From assembly GCA_033297075.1 (NCBI GenBank), contig MU858098.1:124001-188000 (forward strand): a DNA stretch of 64,000 nt, read 5' to 3'. Below are positions 43,515 through 54,190 of the stretch, piece by piece; the stretch's first letter is position 1; each line of letters begins with the position of its first letter. A program made the translations under genes and the position numbers. Source of the DNA: Rhypophila decipiens (taxonomy: Eukaryota > Ascomycota > Sordariomycetes > Sordariales > Naviculisporaceae). Below the pieces are notes generated by a model. The model ran no database searches. It saw only the letters and a program-made list of their open reading frames with translations, and was not told where the DNA came from.

Positions 43515-44178
43515 TCAAAGGTATTTGCTCGAAGAGTTCATGCTCTCGTTCATCCTCTTCCTGTTCATCTTCTCCAGCATCCGTTGGTCCTCCTCCATGA
43601 GCTCTTTGTCGATCAGGGCGCCTTTGGCCGGCTTGTTTCCGTTGAGGCTGGCCTATTGCACATTGTCAGTCGCGAGGTGATCTAAACTGTAGACAAACCC
43701 TCCGTTATCGTTTCGAGACAATGAGTCCATCGAGTAGAAGGAATCGGTTACAGCAGGCTCGTGCTTACCGCAAGCGTGGGATTCTTCTTCATCGCATCCA
43801 TCTGCTTGTTGATTGTCTATGCGCATAAATGCGGTTAGCTTACTTCTTATAGAACGGAAACTCGAAATAGCATAGTGTACTCACCTCCATCTCCGTCAGT
43901 CGATTCATTGCTTTCTCTTGATCCTCTGTGAATAAACAATGCCCAATGTCCGATTAGCTTCAATTACCCCAGCCCGTGGCCATCTCTTTTACGCTGGTGT
44001 GACGTGGTTGGAGGTGCGTCATTCGATGACAGTAATCGACAAACATACTTGGCAGATATCCTTTGACGTTGATGCCCGAGTGTCGGCTCATATGGTCGAT
44101 CTTTGAGTCGCCGAAGCTGCGCTGGCCGTCATCTTCGTATAGGCCCGAGGGCAGATCCTTCTTGGAACGGGCCGACAT
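43515..44178 (-). CDS. Small four-exon protein, 118 aa
   Basis: Exons 44178-44049, 43925-43885, 43816-43769 and 43652-43515, with introns of 123, 68 and 116 nt. Donors are GTATGT, GTGAGT and GTAAGC; acceptors are CACAG, CATAG and AATAG. Exon lengths (130, 41, 48, 138) join in one frame without a stop to 118 aa. The protein begins MSARSKKDLPSGLYEDDGQ and ends in SMNSSSKYL. The middle and C terminus are Lys/Glu/Met-rich and probably helical (DQEKAMNRLTEMETINKQM, ELMEEDQRMLEKMNRKRMN). There is no signal peptide or membrane span. I do not recognise the family. The consistent splicing argues strongly for a real gene even though no exon is long enough to stand out alone. Confidence 0.8.
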
Positions 44179-44392
44179 GTTTGTGATTTGAGGATTGCGT
44201 CAAAGTAGAAAGGAACGTCTTTGCCGTCCAGGAATCACCACAAGATTTGGTGTTCAATGTTTGGGCTGGAGAATGACAGGGCCTTGGAGAACCGGACATG
44301 GGCGTTGGTATATACCGCGGCTCTGGGTCCGGGGTCCCCACCATCGGACGTCACCAGTGCGAAGACAAAGGGCCCCTGACCGCAACCGTTCG

Positions 44393-46377
44393 TCATAACT
44401 CTGCAATCTCGGACCAGAAAGACGACCTGTATAGGGATGGGTCGGCAAGGGGTTCCCCTTTACAGTCACAATCCCCAAGGACGGCGGATAACGAACCAGC
44501 TCCAACGGCGTTCCGCAGTCTCTCCCATTCAGTGTGTGTCTTGGTAGTGTTGTAGACCTTTCGGGCATGGGCACTCATGGCGGGTGTCCACAAACAATCT
44601 TCCACTGAAGCGAGGAGGTCCTCAAAGGTACGAATAGGGGGTGACCTGGTCGCGACGGTGTCGAGGTAATACCGTAGAAAGAATTTCTTGCAGAATTCGG
44701 TGGAATCTCTAGTCGCAATCAGAAGCACAACGGCTACCCAGGTGTCGATTCCGGCCTGTCGCAGCACTTTTCTCACATCAGGCTCCTGTATCTGCTGTCG
44801 CAATCGCGGCATGAGGCCAGGAAGTGGACCGCAGACGCTGTGTTGCCCATCGCAAGAAATGAGGAGGAAGACGAAGACGGTCAGGGCTGTGACACTCTCG
44901 GCAGATGACAGGACGAGCTCGTGGTCATATATCCAGCGTACCAGCTCCCCGACGCCAGTGGCAAACATGTTCTGCACTTGGTATTGGTCCCATGAATAGT
45001 CGCCCTTGTCGCAAAGCCAAGCCATGCCATCCCATATCATGCAATGGGTGGTGAAAATCATCTTGACCAGTCCGGGATGCATATGGACCCTGTTGCACGA
45101 GTCTGCCATTCTTGAGGGGACATCTGCAAAGTGCGATGTTTCAGGGTACCGATGATGCCTGGAGAGGATATTTTGAGGGAGCGCCCGGTGAGCGGGAAGG
45201 AAACGCGCCACAGCATAGTCGGGCTGTCCCGTCACTTGGCTCTCCAGGCAAGTCGTGTACGACGTCTTGTTGCTTGATCCGGGTAGCAGTCCTGGCGGAC
45301 CGAGCTGGGGAGAGCGGTACATATGGGGCAAGCTGTACATGGACATGAGCAGATTGGCTAATGCGCCAAATCCCCAGCGAACCACAAACGATTGCAGACG
45401 AGTGCTGAGAGAGCGCAATCCCCCACGAAGGGCAAGCATGCGCTTCCAACCAACCACATGCGCCTCTCGCTGTGTGTCGTCCGGTCCAAGGAGAGCCCAT
45501 GCAGGATTCAATGCTAAGCCCTGTGACTGCGATTCCAGAGCAAGAATCTCTTCACTGCACACCATATTGAAGACGCTCGCCAAGCTGTCATCGCTCAATG
45601 CGACCTTGGGGTCAGCCAGGTTCCTGCGGATAGCAGCCATGGCTTGGATTCTGTGGTACATGAAGCGTTTGACGAGGTCTGGGGCTTGGGTGGGCTGAAC
45701 GAGCGCTAGTTTGACGGCGGCAATGCACAGGATACCGTGCATGAAGCCAGGGCTGTCGAGGGACATGGTCTTCCAGTACTGATGCACCTCGAGGGACTGG
45801 CTTGCGCTATCCAGAAGGCAGATACGAGGAGAGAGGCAGTTGTCAGCCACATGATCTGCGACAAGAAAGAGGTAGGTTAGCAAGGTCAGAAGAAGATCAG
45901 AAAAGGGGGCAACTCACAATAGGCCAAGAGACTCATGTCCAGCCTATCCAAATCGAGCGGCATTGCCCTCAATGGCCCAAGGTCGGCGCCAAGCTGCTCG
46001 GTCGAGGCTGGTATCGCCACTTTGCATTGGCTGAGAATGGAGCGGTCATCGGAAAGCCGGCAACTGCGACATTCTGTGTGAACTGGAAGGTCCTGATCGT
46101 ATTGGCAGCCATCTCTTCCTGTGCTTCGTTGTCTAGTTTCGTGATGGTGTCGGCCGGTACTATCTTCAGGTGTGGTTGTAGCGGCTCCTGATGCAGCTGC
46201 TCTTGCGAGTCCAGTCCGGATCTCCTCCTGGTGCTGTCTTTTGGTCTTGCTCTTGGTGGACCACCCATGGGCAGCACGAGCCTTGCGGATGACAAACGCA
46301 CGGCCGGTGGTGGATATCTTGTGCTCACCCTTGGAGGGATTGCCGCTATTGACGAATAGAAACTGTCGTGTTGCCAT
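44393..46377 (-). CDS. Fungal transcription-factor-domain protein (DUF3468/Fungal_trans_2 type), no zinc cluster seen
   Basis: Two exons, 46377-45918 and 45855-44393, joined across a 62-nt intron (GTGAGT donor, GCTAAC branch, CGCAG acceptor) to give 640 aa. The N terminus FLFVNSGNPSKG...AFVIRKARAAHGWSTK fits the fungal 'tachykinin family'/DUF3468 regulators, which start with an F-VN motif and a basic stretch instead of a Zn2Cys6 cluster. The segment GADLGPLRAMPLDLDRLDMS just before the intron and the helical second exon (PGFMHGILCIAAVKLALVQP and onward) match the Fungal_trans_2 architecture. A nuclear regulatory role is inferred; target genes unknown. The start ATG at 46377 is the first in frame. 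Confidence 0.75.
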
Positions 46378-48955
46378 CGCAGTCTTGTCTTTTCTGAACT
46401 GCAGTGTCTGGTCAGCTGAAGCTCGAACGCCTCAATGCTAGATGCTCGGTCTAGGTTGCAACGCGCGATGGAGACCACACAATCAATCCGGGGTAGAATG
46501 AAGAGTATTTTCTCGGATTGGAAAACACTAGATTTATCAATATCCTAATCGGGGAACGAGATCCTGTTTGGATGCGAGGTTTTTTGGTGTCGTTGGCGAT
46601 GGTTGTGGATCGTGGTAACATTCTGGGGGAACTGACGGGGTCCATGTAAGGACGTATTCACGTATTCCAATGAGACCGTCTAGCACCACTATACGGAACG
46701 TCTCGCTGTACGATAGCCACCACTATTTAAGCTTCTACAACTTTTCTTGGCAGGCCAAGTACGAGGAAAAGTCGCTTTCTTTGTACTACAAAAGTCGTCC
46801 GTTCATGGGTTACTACATTTTGCCATGGATTATAGCCCTATAACTGCTTTTCTACTAAAGAAAAGAAGTCTTTTGAACAATTCAAACAATTTATCGAACA
46901 ACTTTAACTATTTGAGCAGATTGAACTGAGTTATCTAGAAGGAGGTATGGCTGGCTTTTTTGGTACAAAAAAGCGACTTTTCCTTGTACCTGGCCTGCCA
47001 AGGCGTTTTGGAAGTGGGGCTATAGTGCGGTGAGACAATTCGCATAGTGCTGCTAGACGGCCTCATTCCAATGGGCATGAGTAAGCTCCATTAGCATTTG
47101 CCAAATCGGGTTCAGTGGCAGCTGCGGGCAGCGTAAGAGGTACCCTGTATTGCCAGCCAAGGTGTGCCGGTATGTCTTCAGATGGTGTTGTCCTCTCAAG
47201 CCTAGGCATGGTAGTAAGCCAATCAAATCGCTGTTCAGTTCAAAATCTTCCTATGTGCAGGGGCTGGATCTGACTGGCTTTTGATAGCATCCAAGTGCGG
47301 CAGGAAGGTGCACAGGGGGTATACGGTACAAGCCAGACCCTACAGGCCGGCATAAGCTCTGAGATGAACAGCTTCTGGCAAGCCAGACTTTGACCGGGAA
47401 GACGTGATGACATTGGCTTGATTTTGTGTCCAGAATTTCATAAAATATCACGTTCATATTTTCTTCATCCAGGTAGAGCCGCAGTATTGTCACCACAGTC
47501 GAGTCGTTGCCTTACTGAGAAATGACTGAGACTCACTCGAGGGCAGGGAGGGCTAAACTACTGGACTTCCATTCATCATTTCATGCCTACTTGTCCTTTG
47601 TTGCTGCAATGCTGCCCGTGGTACGTCAGTTTTACGAGGCCCTCACTCGGTGCCCTACCGGCCATCGTAGTCGCCAACCTCCGGCTTGGTTCGGGCCCAG
47701 GAATTATGTTAAGCTCCGAGGGCCAAGGTACATGGGCATTATTTCCTCTGATGGCGACTGTGAGGTCATATAAATACACAAGCCACCATTCCTCTGATTC
47801 CCCTTCGTTTGGTCTCTTTCCTCTTGTAATCCTCTCTCATAAAACATTTCATATTCCAGTCCGTCCTGCATCGCTTGAAGGATGAGGTTCTTTTTTGGCC
47901 TAGGCACGATGCCAAACCATGATATCCTACTCCTTGAACAACGAGATGTTCTTTTCAAGTAAGAATACCCGTCTGACCATCTCTATGGGCACTTCCTCCA
48001 CTTGAACCCGCCGAGACACCTATTTTGCCTTGGACTTTCCGGGAAGACGAATCGAACAGCTGGACCCTCTGATATTGTCTTGTCAAGCCAGTCACGTATC
48101 GCAACCATTATCTTCAGTTCCTCTCTTGGCTGATGGATTGGTTACCACTGCTCTGTCTGCTGAGGCTATTTGACGGAATGGATCGAGCGGCACTTTGGTT
48201 AACGGGGAAGCCAGCCTATCCGCAAGTTGCCAGTGGATTACGTGAGTGAGACTGAGGCGTCCTCTCTTATCTACTGAGCCGTCAACATGAAAATAGCTCA
48301 ATGCTATACGGCCGAGTTAGACGGTACTGGTGCTGGCCTGTGGTTAAGAGATGGGAACTTTTCAAGCTGCAGGTTCAAGCTGTCGATTGAGATGAATGCT
48401 GCCTAACTAACTATACCCTAACAGGAAAATACAGTTCCTGTTCAGCTACCGAAAATCTCACGCTGACACCCTCACTTTGAAAGTCCTGTGATTCCATTGG
48501 GCAGCTGTCATGCACGATGAGCACGATCTCGCGTCCTTTCACCTTGGCATTATCCTCCCAATATCTCTGGCAATTGTGCCACGTGAGGACAACGACACTT
48601 TGCCGAGCGGCATCATTCGAGGCAAGATCTAGTTTCCATCTAGAGATGTCTCGATTTGGTCATCTCATGAGCATCGCTGACTTTGTCAAGCGAAAGAGGC
48701 TTGAGTGATGATGCAAGAGTGTGTCCTTTTGGATGGGCATTGGAAGTTGAAGCTTGTTTGAGGCAGCGGCTCTCAAGTCATGGGGCTTGATCACTCTCTC
48801 CGGCAATAGCTATATAAACATGGACGTCGGAACAATGGCGGAATCATTTCAGACTCAGAGAGACATAGGCAGCTGCTTTTTCAAGAAACAGAAATTCCAG
48901 AACCAAACGAGCCACTTGAACATCAGTGCTGGTATTGTCATCCTTCAAAATTACC
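46378..48955. other. Intergenic region containing a foldback MITE
   Basis: Promoter of the DUF3468 gene, the MITE at 46672-47064, then about 1.9 kb without a supported gene before the bZIP start. Small ORFs here have no recognisable domain. Confidence 0.45.
46672..47064. mobile_element. Foldback MITE, Mutator-like by structure
   Basis: A 393-bp element with long imperfect terminal inverted repeats: left arm about 46672-46794 and right arm about 46955-47064. The outer end reads GAGACCGTCTAGCACCACTA on the left and, on the opposite strand, GAGGCCGTCTAGCAGCACTA on the right. The inner part of the arms is also strongly conserved (CTTGGCAGGCC, AGGAAAAGTCGCTTT). An 8-bp perfect direct repeat, ATTCCAAT, flanks it at 46664-46671 and 47065-47072. 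The centre is AT-rich and has no transposase. Long arms with an 8-bp duplication fit a Mutator-like non-autonomous element; hAT is the alternative. Confidence 0.8.
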
Positions 48956-49640
48956 ATGTCCTACACACCAAACGACGCTTCCCAGTGGAGTACTGGAGGT
49001 GATGATCAGGCTAGCTACGCAGTCCCAACAACCATGGGGTACGATGTAAGCTACTTACCTGCCACGACAGGCTCTTGGACGACCACGGGCATGGAAATGA
49101 CCTCTTCGTCTGCCTTCCCGGACCCCATGTACTCCTCCTATATGGGCACCTCGGACAACACCGGCGACTATGTTTCCTCTTATCAATACGCCTCTGCCGG
49201 GTCCCTCACAGATGATCAAAATCAGTACATGTACCAATACGACCAAGAGGGCGAGGCTCAAGAAGCGTCGGAAGAGGAATCCTCCTCAAAGAAGAAGGGT
49301 GGCAAGAAACGTGCCCCTAGAAAGTATACATCCGAACAGATGGCCGTAAGTCCCAGAAACGTCACAAACTCACAAAAGCACATGCAAGTAACGAGAGGCT
49401 AACATGATATCCTAGAAACGCCGAGAGCAGAACCGCAAGGCCCAACGAGTCTACCGCGACCGCAAAGACCAGCGAATCAAGGAGCTCGAGGAACAGCTGG
49501 CGGCAACATCCCAGCAGACCGAGGTAATCAGCTCAGCTATCGAGGCTCTCCGCGCTGAGCATGCTGCTCTTACTGGCGGCAGTTCGTCTGTCGCTGGGTA
49601 TCCTGCTTATGGGGGATATCCTCCTGCAACTGGCATCTAG
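48956..49640 (+). CDS. bZIP transcription factor
   Basis: Two exons, 48956-49345 and 49416-49640, with a 70-nt intron (GTAAGT donor, GCTAAC branch, CCTAG acceptor). The product is 204 aa. The N-terminal 105 residues are Ser/Thr/Tyr-rich and acidic, suitable for activation. A Lys/Arg block (SSSKKKGGKKRAPRKYTS) leads into the basic region KRREQNRKAQRVYRDRKDQR, which holds the N-x7-R signature, followed by a short leucine zipper (IKELEEQL and on to IEALRAEHAAL). The intron splits the gene exactly before the basic region. It binds DNA as a dimer in the nucleus; the variant NRKAQRVYR places it among AP-1/Yap-like fungal bZIPs. Target pathway unknown. Confidence 0.9.
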
Positions 49641-50247
49641 ATCATGGCGGTTGTGGAGGATACTCATGTATGTGTTGCTCGACTTGGAGGATAGTTTCTT
49701 TTGTTGCCTTTTGCACGTGTCTTTTCCTGTTTATTATGAATATTCAAGTACAAATTTTTAGACGTCAATTCCAAGAATGCTTCTTGACAAAATCACGAAT
49801 GCCGTCTTGCGGCGGACGAAAAGTAGATAATGTTGACAGTATATTTCCAACCCCTGACTTCAACAACAAAGAAGCACGCCGGCGGCCGAAGCAACGGCGG
49901 AATTCCTGGCCAATGGTAACCTCGCTTAACACTCCCGATACACGGGCCCCCGACCCCGCGGATAAAGCTGGCGGGATCGGGAAAACTGCAGCAACACCAT
50001 AAAGCCGATGAACCAATGTACATTGAATCCGAGCTCGCTTCCTGATCAAGCCTAGCACCTCCCGGGATCCCAGCATCAACCACGCCGTCGGGATCCGGGA
50101 ACGGCGGAAACAACAAAAGAGAGATGAACGGTGGGCATCGCTGAGTATAAACTCGCCGTCAAGTCTTGGAGGTTGGGTTCCCTGAAGTCAAGAATCAAAC
50201 TTAGAGCTTGACCTTTACCACGACAACCTATATCATCGTCAGCCATC
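49641..50247. other. Intergenic region
   Basis: 3' UTR of the bZIP gene and promoter of the SDR gene. No element or coding signal is seen. Confidence 0.4.
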
Positions 50248-51446
50248 ATGTCCAAGGACCTCGAAGCCGGTGTACAATGGGAGTCCTCCATGCTCGCTTT
50301 TATGCACCGCCAGCTCCGGGTCAAGCAGCCAGCCTCTACTCCCAAAAGCGGCACTCAGTTCGCTTCCCAAACGGCGATCGTGACTGGATCCAACGTCGGT
50401 CTCGGATTCGAATCGTCACGACAGCTCCTCGCCCTGGGTCTCAGCACCCTGATCGTCGCCGTGAGGTGCGTCCCAAAGGGAGAAGCAGCAGCGTCCGCTC
50501 TGCGAACTGAATTCCCAGATGCAGATGTTCGGGTGTGGATCTTGGACATGGCGTCCTATGACTCGATAACAGCATTTGCCAGGCGCTGCGACAAGGAACT
50601 CGACCGTCTGGATATCGTGATTCTCAATGCCGGGGTCGCGATGAATGACTTCCAGATTAGCAGTGTGACGGGCCACGAGCTTGTGCTGCAGGTGAACTAT
50701 CTCTCCACCGCGCTGTTAGCCATATTGCTGCTTCCTATTGTCAGGAAGAGGAGAGAACGACTGAATAGAGCGGACGACGCACAGCTACCGCCGGCTAGAT
50801 TATCCTTTGCCGGGTCGGACACAGTCTACTGGTCGGTGTTGAACAACCCCAGGACAATCCAGAATCTGTTGAATCAACTCGGAGACGGCAGAGCTTCGTT
50901 CCTGGAACAGTTCGACCAGCCGGAGGGCTATAACATGGATATCGCATACCAGAGGTCCAAGGTGCTCTTGCTCGCTTTTGTGGCCAGGCTGGCGGAGGAG
51001 TACGTCAACCCGGACGAAGTAGTGGTCAACTGTGTGAATCCAGGCTTGTCAACCGAGAGCACGTTTCTTCGCGACGGAGTGAAGCCCACGAAGAACTGGC
51101 TCCTCAACCGGCTGAGCGAGCTGTTTTTGAATGCGTTTTCTAGACCAATCGCAGTCGCGGCGAGCAACTATATCGATGCGATACTCTGGAAGGGCAAGGA
51201 GAGTCATGGATCTTTCGTAAGCGACTGGGCGATTAAACCGTATGTTGGAACCTATCCTCCTGGTTGGAATTGGTAGAAGGTATAAGCCAAGGATTCAAGC
51301 TGATGCTGACCTACCCATGATCTAGATATCCGGCGATCGGCTATTCGAAAGAAGGACAAGCATTCCTGGCTAAAATATGGGACGAGACATTAGGGGAGCT
51401 CAAGTTTGTTGGCGTTGAATCGATTTTGAATGGTATGAAGAAGTGA
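50248..51446 (+). CDS. Short-chain dehydrogenase/reductase, retinol dehydrogenase-like
   Basis: Two exons, 50248-51239 and 51326-51446, with an 86-nt intron (GTATGT donor, TCTAG acceptor). The join gives 370 aa and replaces a spurious end by SKEGQAFLAKIWDETLGELK, the usual C-terminal block of this SDR group. The NAD(P)-binding motif TGSNVGLG lies at about 46-53, VILNAG further on, a Ser in RLSFAGSD and the catalytic pair in YQRSK. There is no signal peptide; residues 1-40 form an extension before the Rossmann fold. Fungal members act on small ketones or alcohols, often in secondary metabolism, but no biosynthetic core gene is nearby. It lies about 360 bp upstream of the HET gene on the same strand. 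Confidence 0.88.
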
Positions 51447-51809
51447 GGAAGACGGCCTTCCTGCTGTATGTTCAAAATAGGAGTCCAGTGTGCCGCGAGG
51501 GTTAGTGCTAGGTAGTGTAACGGCTCTGTGTAAGCTTTCCCTTGGATTTCCAGGCAGGGCCGCTACCTAAGTGGAAGAGACTAGGGTGACACCGGCCTAG
51601 TTCTAGAGTGTAAACAAGCACTGTGTTACATGTAATTTCTCGCTTACATGTACCAATCGTCCTCGGACCTGAAATATGGGACTGAGAATATGCAGCAACC
51701 CCCTGAACCCTGAGGTGCTGACAACCACTGTAATGTCACCACTTGCTGTCTTCTGCACATCTTGATAATATTCCCGCAAACGAGCCCTGGACACTCTCAG
51801 TTTCAAGCA
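51447..51809. other. Short intergenic region
   Basis: About 360 bases between the SDR stop and the HET gene ATG; probable 3' UTR plus promoter, with nothing else seen. Confidence 0.4.
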
Positions 51810-53927
51810 ATGACAATCTCGCCTTATTCAACCATTACTTCCCAGCCGGGCGGTCCTTACATTCGACTTTTACATCTCAGACCTGGCACTGACAAGGACG
51901 CGCCTATCGAGGCCAAACTCGACATCGTCCCCCTGCATCACGAACATTCAAACTTCGAAGCGCTTTCATACTTCTGGGGTCAGGAGCTGGATAGAGATGG
52001 CCTGAAACTGCAATACGCAATTCCTGGCGATAATGGCAGTACCGAGGCAGAGATCGGGATCACGGCCAACTTGGCCGTCGCGCTGAGGCACTTACGGTAT
52101 CCAGACCGCACGAGGATCCTGTGGGTTGACGCCGTCTGTATTAATCAAAACCATATTATCGAGAAGACGTCTCAGGTGTCCATAATGAACCGCATTTACC
52201 GTCGAGCGCAACGAGTTTTAATTTGGATGGGACCAGCTCGTGATCGCAGCGACTGGGTGTTTGCCCACCTGAACAAGGTGTACGACGAGGAGCGAGCTAT
52301 GCGAGATGAGAAGAAAAATAACACGGCCGAAGGATCGGGGACGCCAGCGACGACACAAGCCCTGTTGACCCAGATGCTGAATAGGGAGTGGTACACACGC
52401 GTCTGGATTGTCCAAGAGCTCTGCGTCGCCAAAGAGGCCCTTGTTATGTGCGGCGACTCCTCTGCTCCGTGGGACGCAATACAGACCGCGTTCAAGACGC
52501 TTGATGGATCTTCCGATGCCTGGCAGCCCTCCTCGCTGTTGAACTATAGAATCACAAGACATCGAGCGCTGGAGAGACTGCACTTCCTGACCGCAGCTGG
52601 GCAATACGTAGGACTTGACGAGGCGCTGACCCGCTGCAGATGGTTCCGCGCTACCTGTCCACTTGACAAGGTCTACGCACTCCTGGGAATTTCGACCCGA
52701 GATCCTGGCATCAGCCCAGACTATGCAGCCAGTCCAGAAACTGCCTTTGAGAGAGTAACGCAAGCGATGCTGCTCCGGTCCACGGTCCCGGATCTCCTCG
52801 ACTTCGTTGTGTCTCCTGCCTCGGTCAGGAGAAACCCAAGTTTGCCCTCGTGGGTGCCGGACTGGGGTCCTGGGAACGTGTCGGCGCAAACCGAGGTAGC
52901 ACAGACAGTGGCCGACGCCTACCACCTGGAGCGGTTGCTCAGGGCTTCCGATAACTCGAATGCGCATGATCCTCCTTTGGGAGAGTTTCGTCCGCGTTTC
53001 CACAGGGACTCGCCAACAGCTCTTATAGTCCAAGCAGTTGAAACTGATACCATCGCGGCGCTGAGCGAGCCAATACCTGGGCCATGGCTCGGAAACGCGT
53101 ATACGACGGAGGCGAACATGGAGCCATTTGCCCCAAAGGAAAACCCTACGCCGACGGAAAACCTTGGCTTGCTGAAGGCGAACTGGGATCACTTCCTCCA
53201 TAACCTGATATACGTAGGAACTGTTGTCAGGAAGCAGGTGGATTATGCGCCAACAATGGTACATGTTTCCGAGCTGGTCACATTTGCCCGACGCCAGTTG
53301 TCTCCTGTCCAGAACAGAGTTGACGACCTAACGTCAGAAGAACAGGTCACTGGCCGGACCATGCCTGTCGAATTGTCCAACCTCCTCGCCTCCAACGCGC
53401 GCGCCCTCGATACGATAACACCGCCCGACCGACTCAGACAAGAAGCAGAGCACGCGTTCGACCCTGTGTTGTCCATGACATGCGCGATCCTCGCCCCTCG
53501 ACTCTATCGGCGCTTATACCTCCACAAATTGCTGCCTCCAGTCATCTACCACGGCCTGATCTGGCTGACGGGAATCTTTGGCGTCTTTGTGAAACGGGAT
53601 CGGACATATGCTCAGGCCATTGGCGCATTGAACATATTAACGCCTTGGATCGGCATGCGAGTAGCCGTCATGGACCGAGGCGCCGCCGTTGGCGAACGGA
53701 CACGGTTCTTGTGCTTGGTGCCTCACACAGCCACACAAGGGGATACGCTTGTTCTCATTGCTGGAGGAAGACATCCATATGTTGTCAGGCCTCGACTTCA
53801 GGAGGTTGAAGTGGACAGCCAAGCAAGGTGGATGCTGATCGGACCATGCTACCTCAGCATTGAAGACATGGCCCTGTTGAGGGAGTCATGGAACGGCCAA
53901 GCAGCCACTGACATGTTCTTCTCTTGA
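51810..53927 (+). CDS. HET-domain protein (heterokaryon-incompatibility type)
   Basis: Intronless, 705 aa from the ATG at 51810; the frame extends to 51762 only through a TTG. The HET domain spans about residues 48-230 with its three blocks: FEALSYFWG, then ILWVDAVCINQ followed by IYRRAQRVLIWMG, then WYTRVWIVQEL. The remainder (DKVYALLGIS at about 290, then a variable region) is typical of HET proteins without STAND or ankyrin partners. A moderately hydrophobic segment lies near 'YHGLIWLTGIFGVFV' in the C-terminal third. Known HET proteins trigger regulated cell death on non-self fusion. No obvious partner gene (SesB/het-c-like) sits beside it. Confidence 0.9.
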   Translation: MTISPYSTITSQPGGPYIRLLHLRPGTDKDAPIEAKLDIVPLHHEHSNFEALSYFWGQELDRDGLKLQYAIPGDNGSTEAEIGITANLAVALRHLRYPDRTRILWVDAVCINQNHIIEKTSQVSIMNRIYRRAQRVLIWMGPARDRSDWVFAHLNKVYDEERAMRDEKKNNTAEGSGTPATTQALLTQMLNREWYTRVWIVQELCVAKEALVMCGDSSAPWDAIQTAFKTLDGSSDAWQPSSLLNYRITRHRALERLHFLTAAGQYVGLDEALTRCRWFRATCPLDKVYALLGISTRDPGISPDYAASPETAFERVTQAMLLRSTVPDLLDFVVSPASVRRNPSLPSWVPDWGPGNVSAQTEVAQTVADAYHLERLLRASDNSNAHDPPLGEFRPRFHRDSPTALIVQAVETDTIAALSEPIPGPWLGNAYTTEANMEPFAPKENPTPTENLGLLKANWDHFLHNLIYVGTVVRKQVDYAPTMVHVSELVTFARRQLSPVQNRVDDLTSEEQVTGRTMPVELSNLLASNARALDTITPPDRLRQEAEHAFDPVLSMTCAILAPRLYRRLYLHKLLPPVIYHGLIWLTGIFGVFVKRDRTYAQAIGALNILTPWIGMRVAVMDRGAAVGERTRFLCLVPHTATQGDTLVLIAGGRHPYVVRPRLQEVEVDSQARWMLIGPCYLSIEDMALLRESWNGQAATDMFFS

Positions 53928-54059
53928 TTCACATGTCAGAAAGCATCGCGAGAGTTCACGCCGCCACCGCCCTCTGCCCCACTGCCACCAAACCTTGTCC
54001 TGCCCCTGAGAGGGTATATGGATCAGTTCCGATACATGGGTACCCAACGAGAAGCCATA

Positions 54060-54190
54060 GCCCCCGTAGCTCAGTGGTCAGAGCGCGGACAGCGTTGATA
54101 TTTCCCAGCGTTGAGACCTAGCGAATTTAGCGAAGTCTATTACGAAAATCAGCGCATCCGAGGACAGCGGTTCGAATCCGCTCGGGGGCA
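54060..54190 (+). tRNA. Intron-containing tRNA gene, anticodon not assignable
   Basis: Acceptor arms GCCCCCG (54060-54066) and CGGGGGC (54183-54189) pair fully. The D arm is GCTC-AGTGGTCA-GAGC. The T arm is AGCGG-TTCGAAT-CCGCT with a perfect B box. A TTTTT terminator follows a few bases downstream. The anticodon stem can form from CGGA and TCCG, with AGGAC as variable loop, but about 70 nt lie between the two halves and no T33 is present at the expected place. I therefore cannot name the anticodon. An intron is the likely explanation. Confidence 0.7.

Noticed and set aside
52218..53264. 348-codon minus-strand ORF
   Set aside because: Lies wholly antisense to the HET-domain gene and shows only mirrored codon bias.
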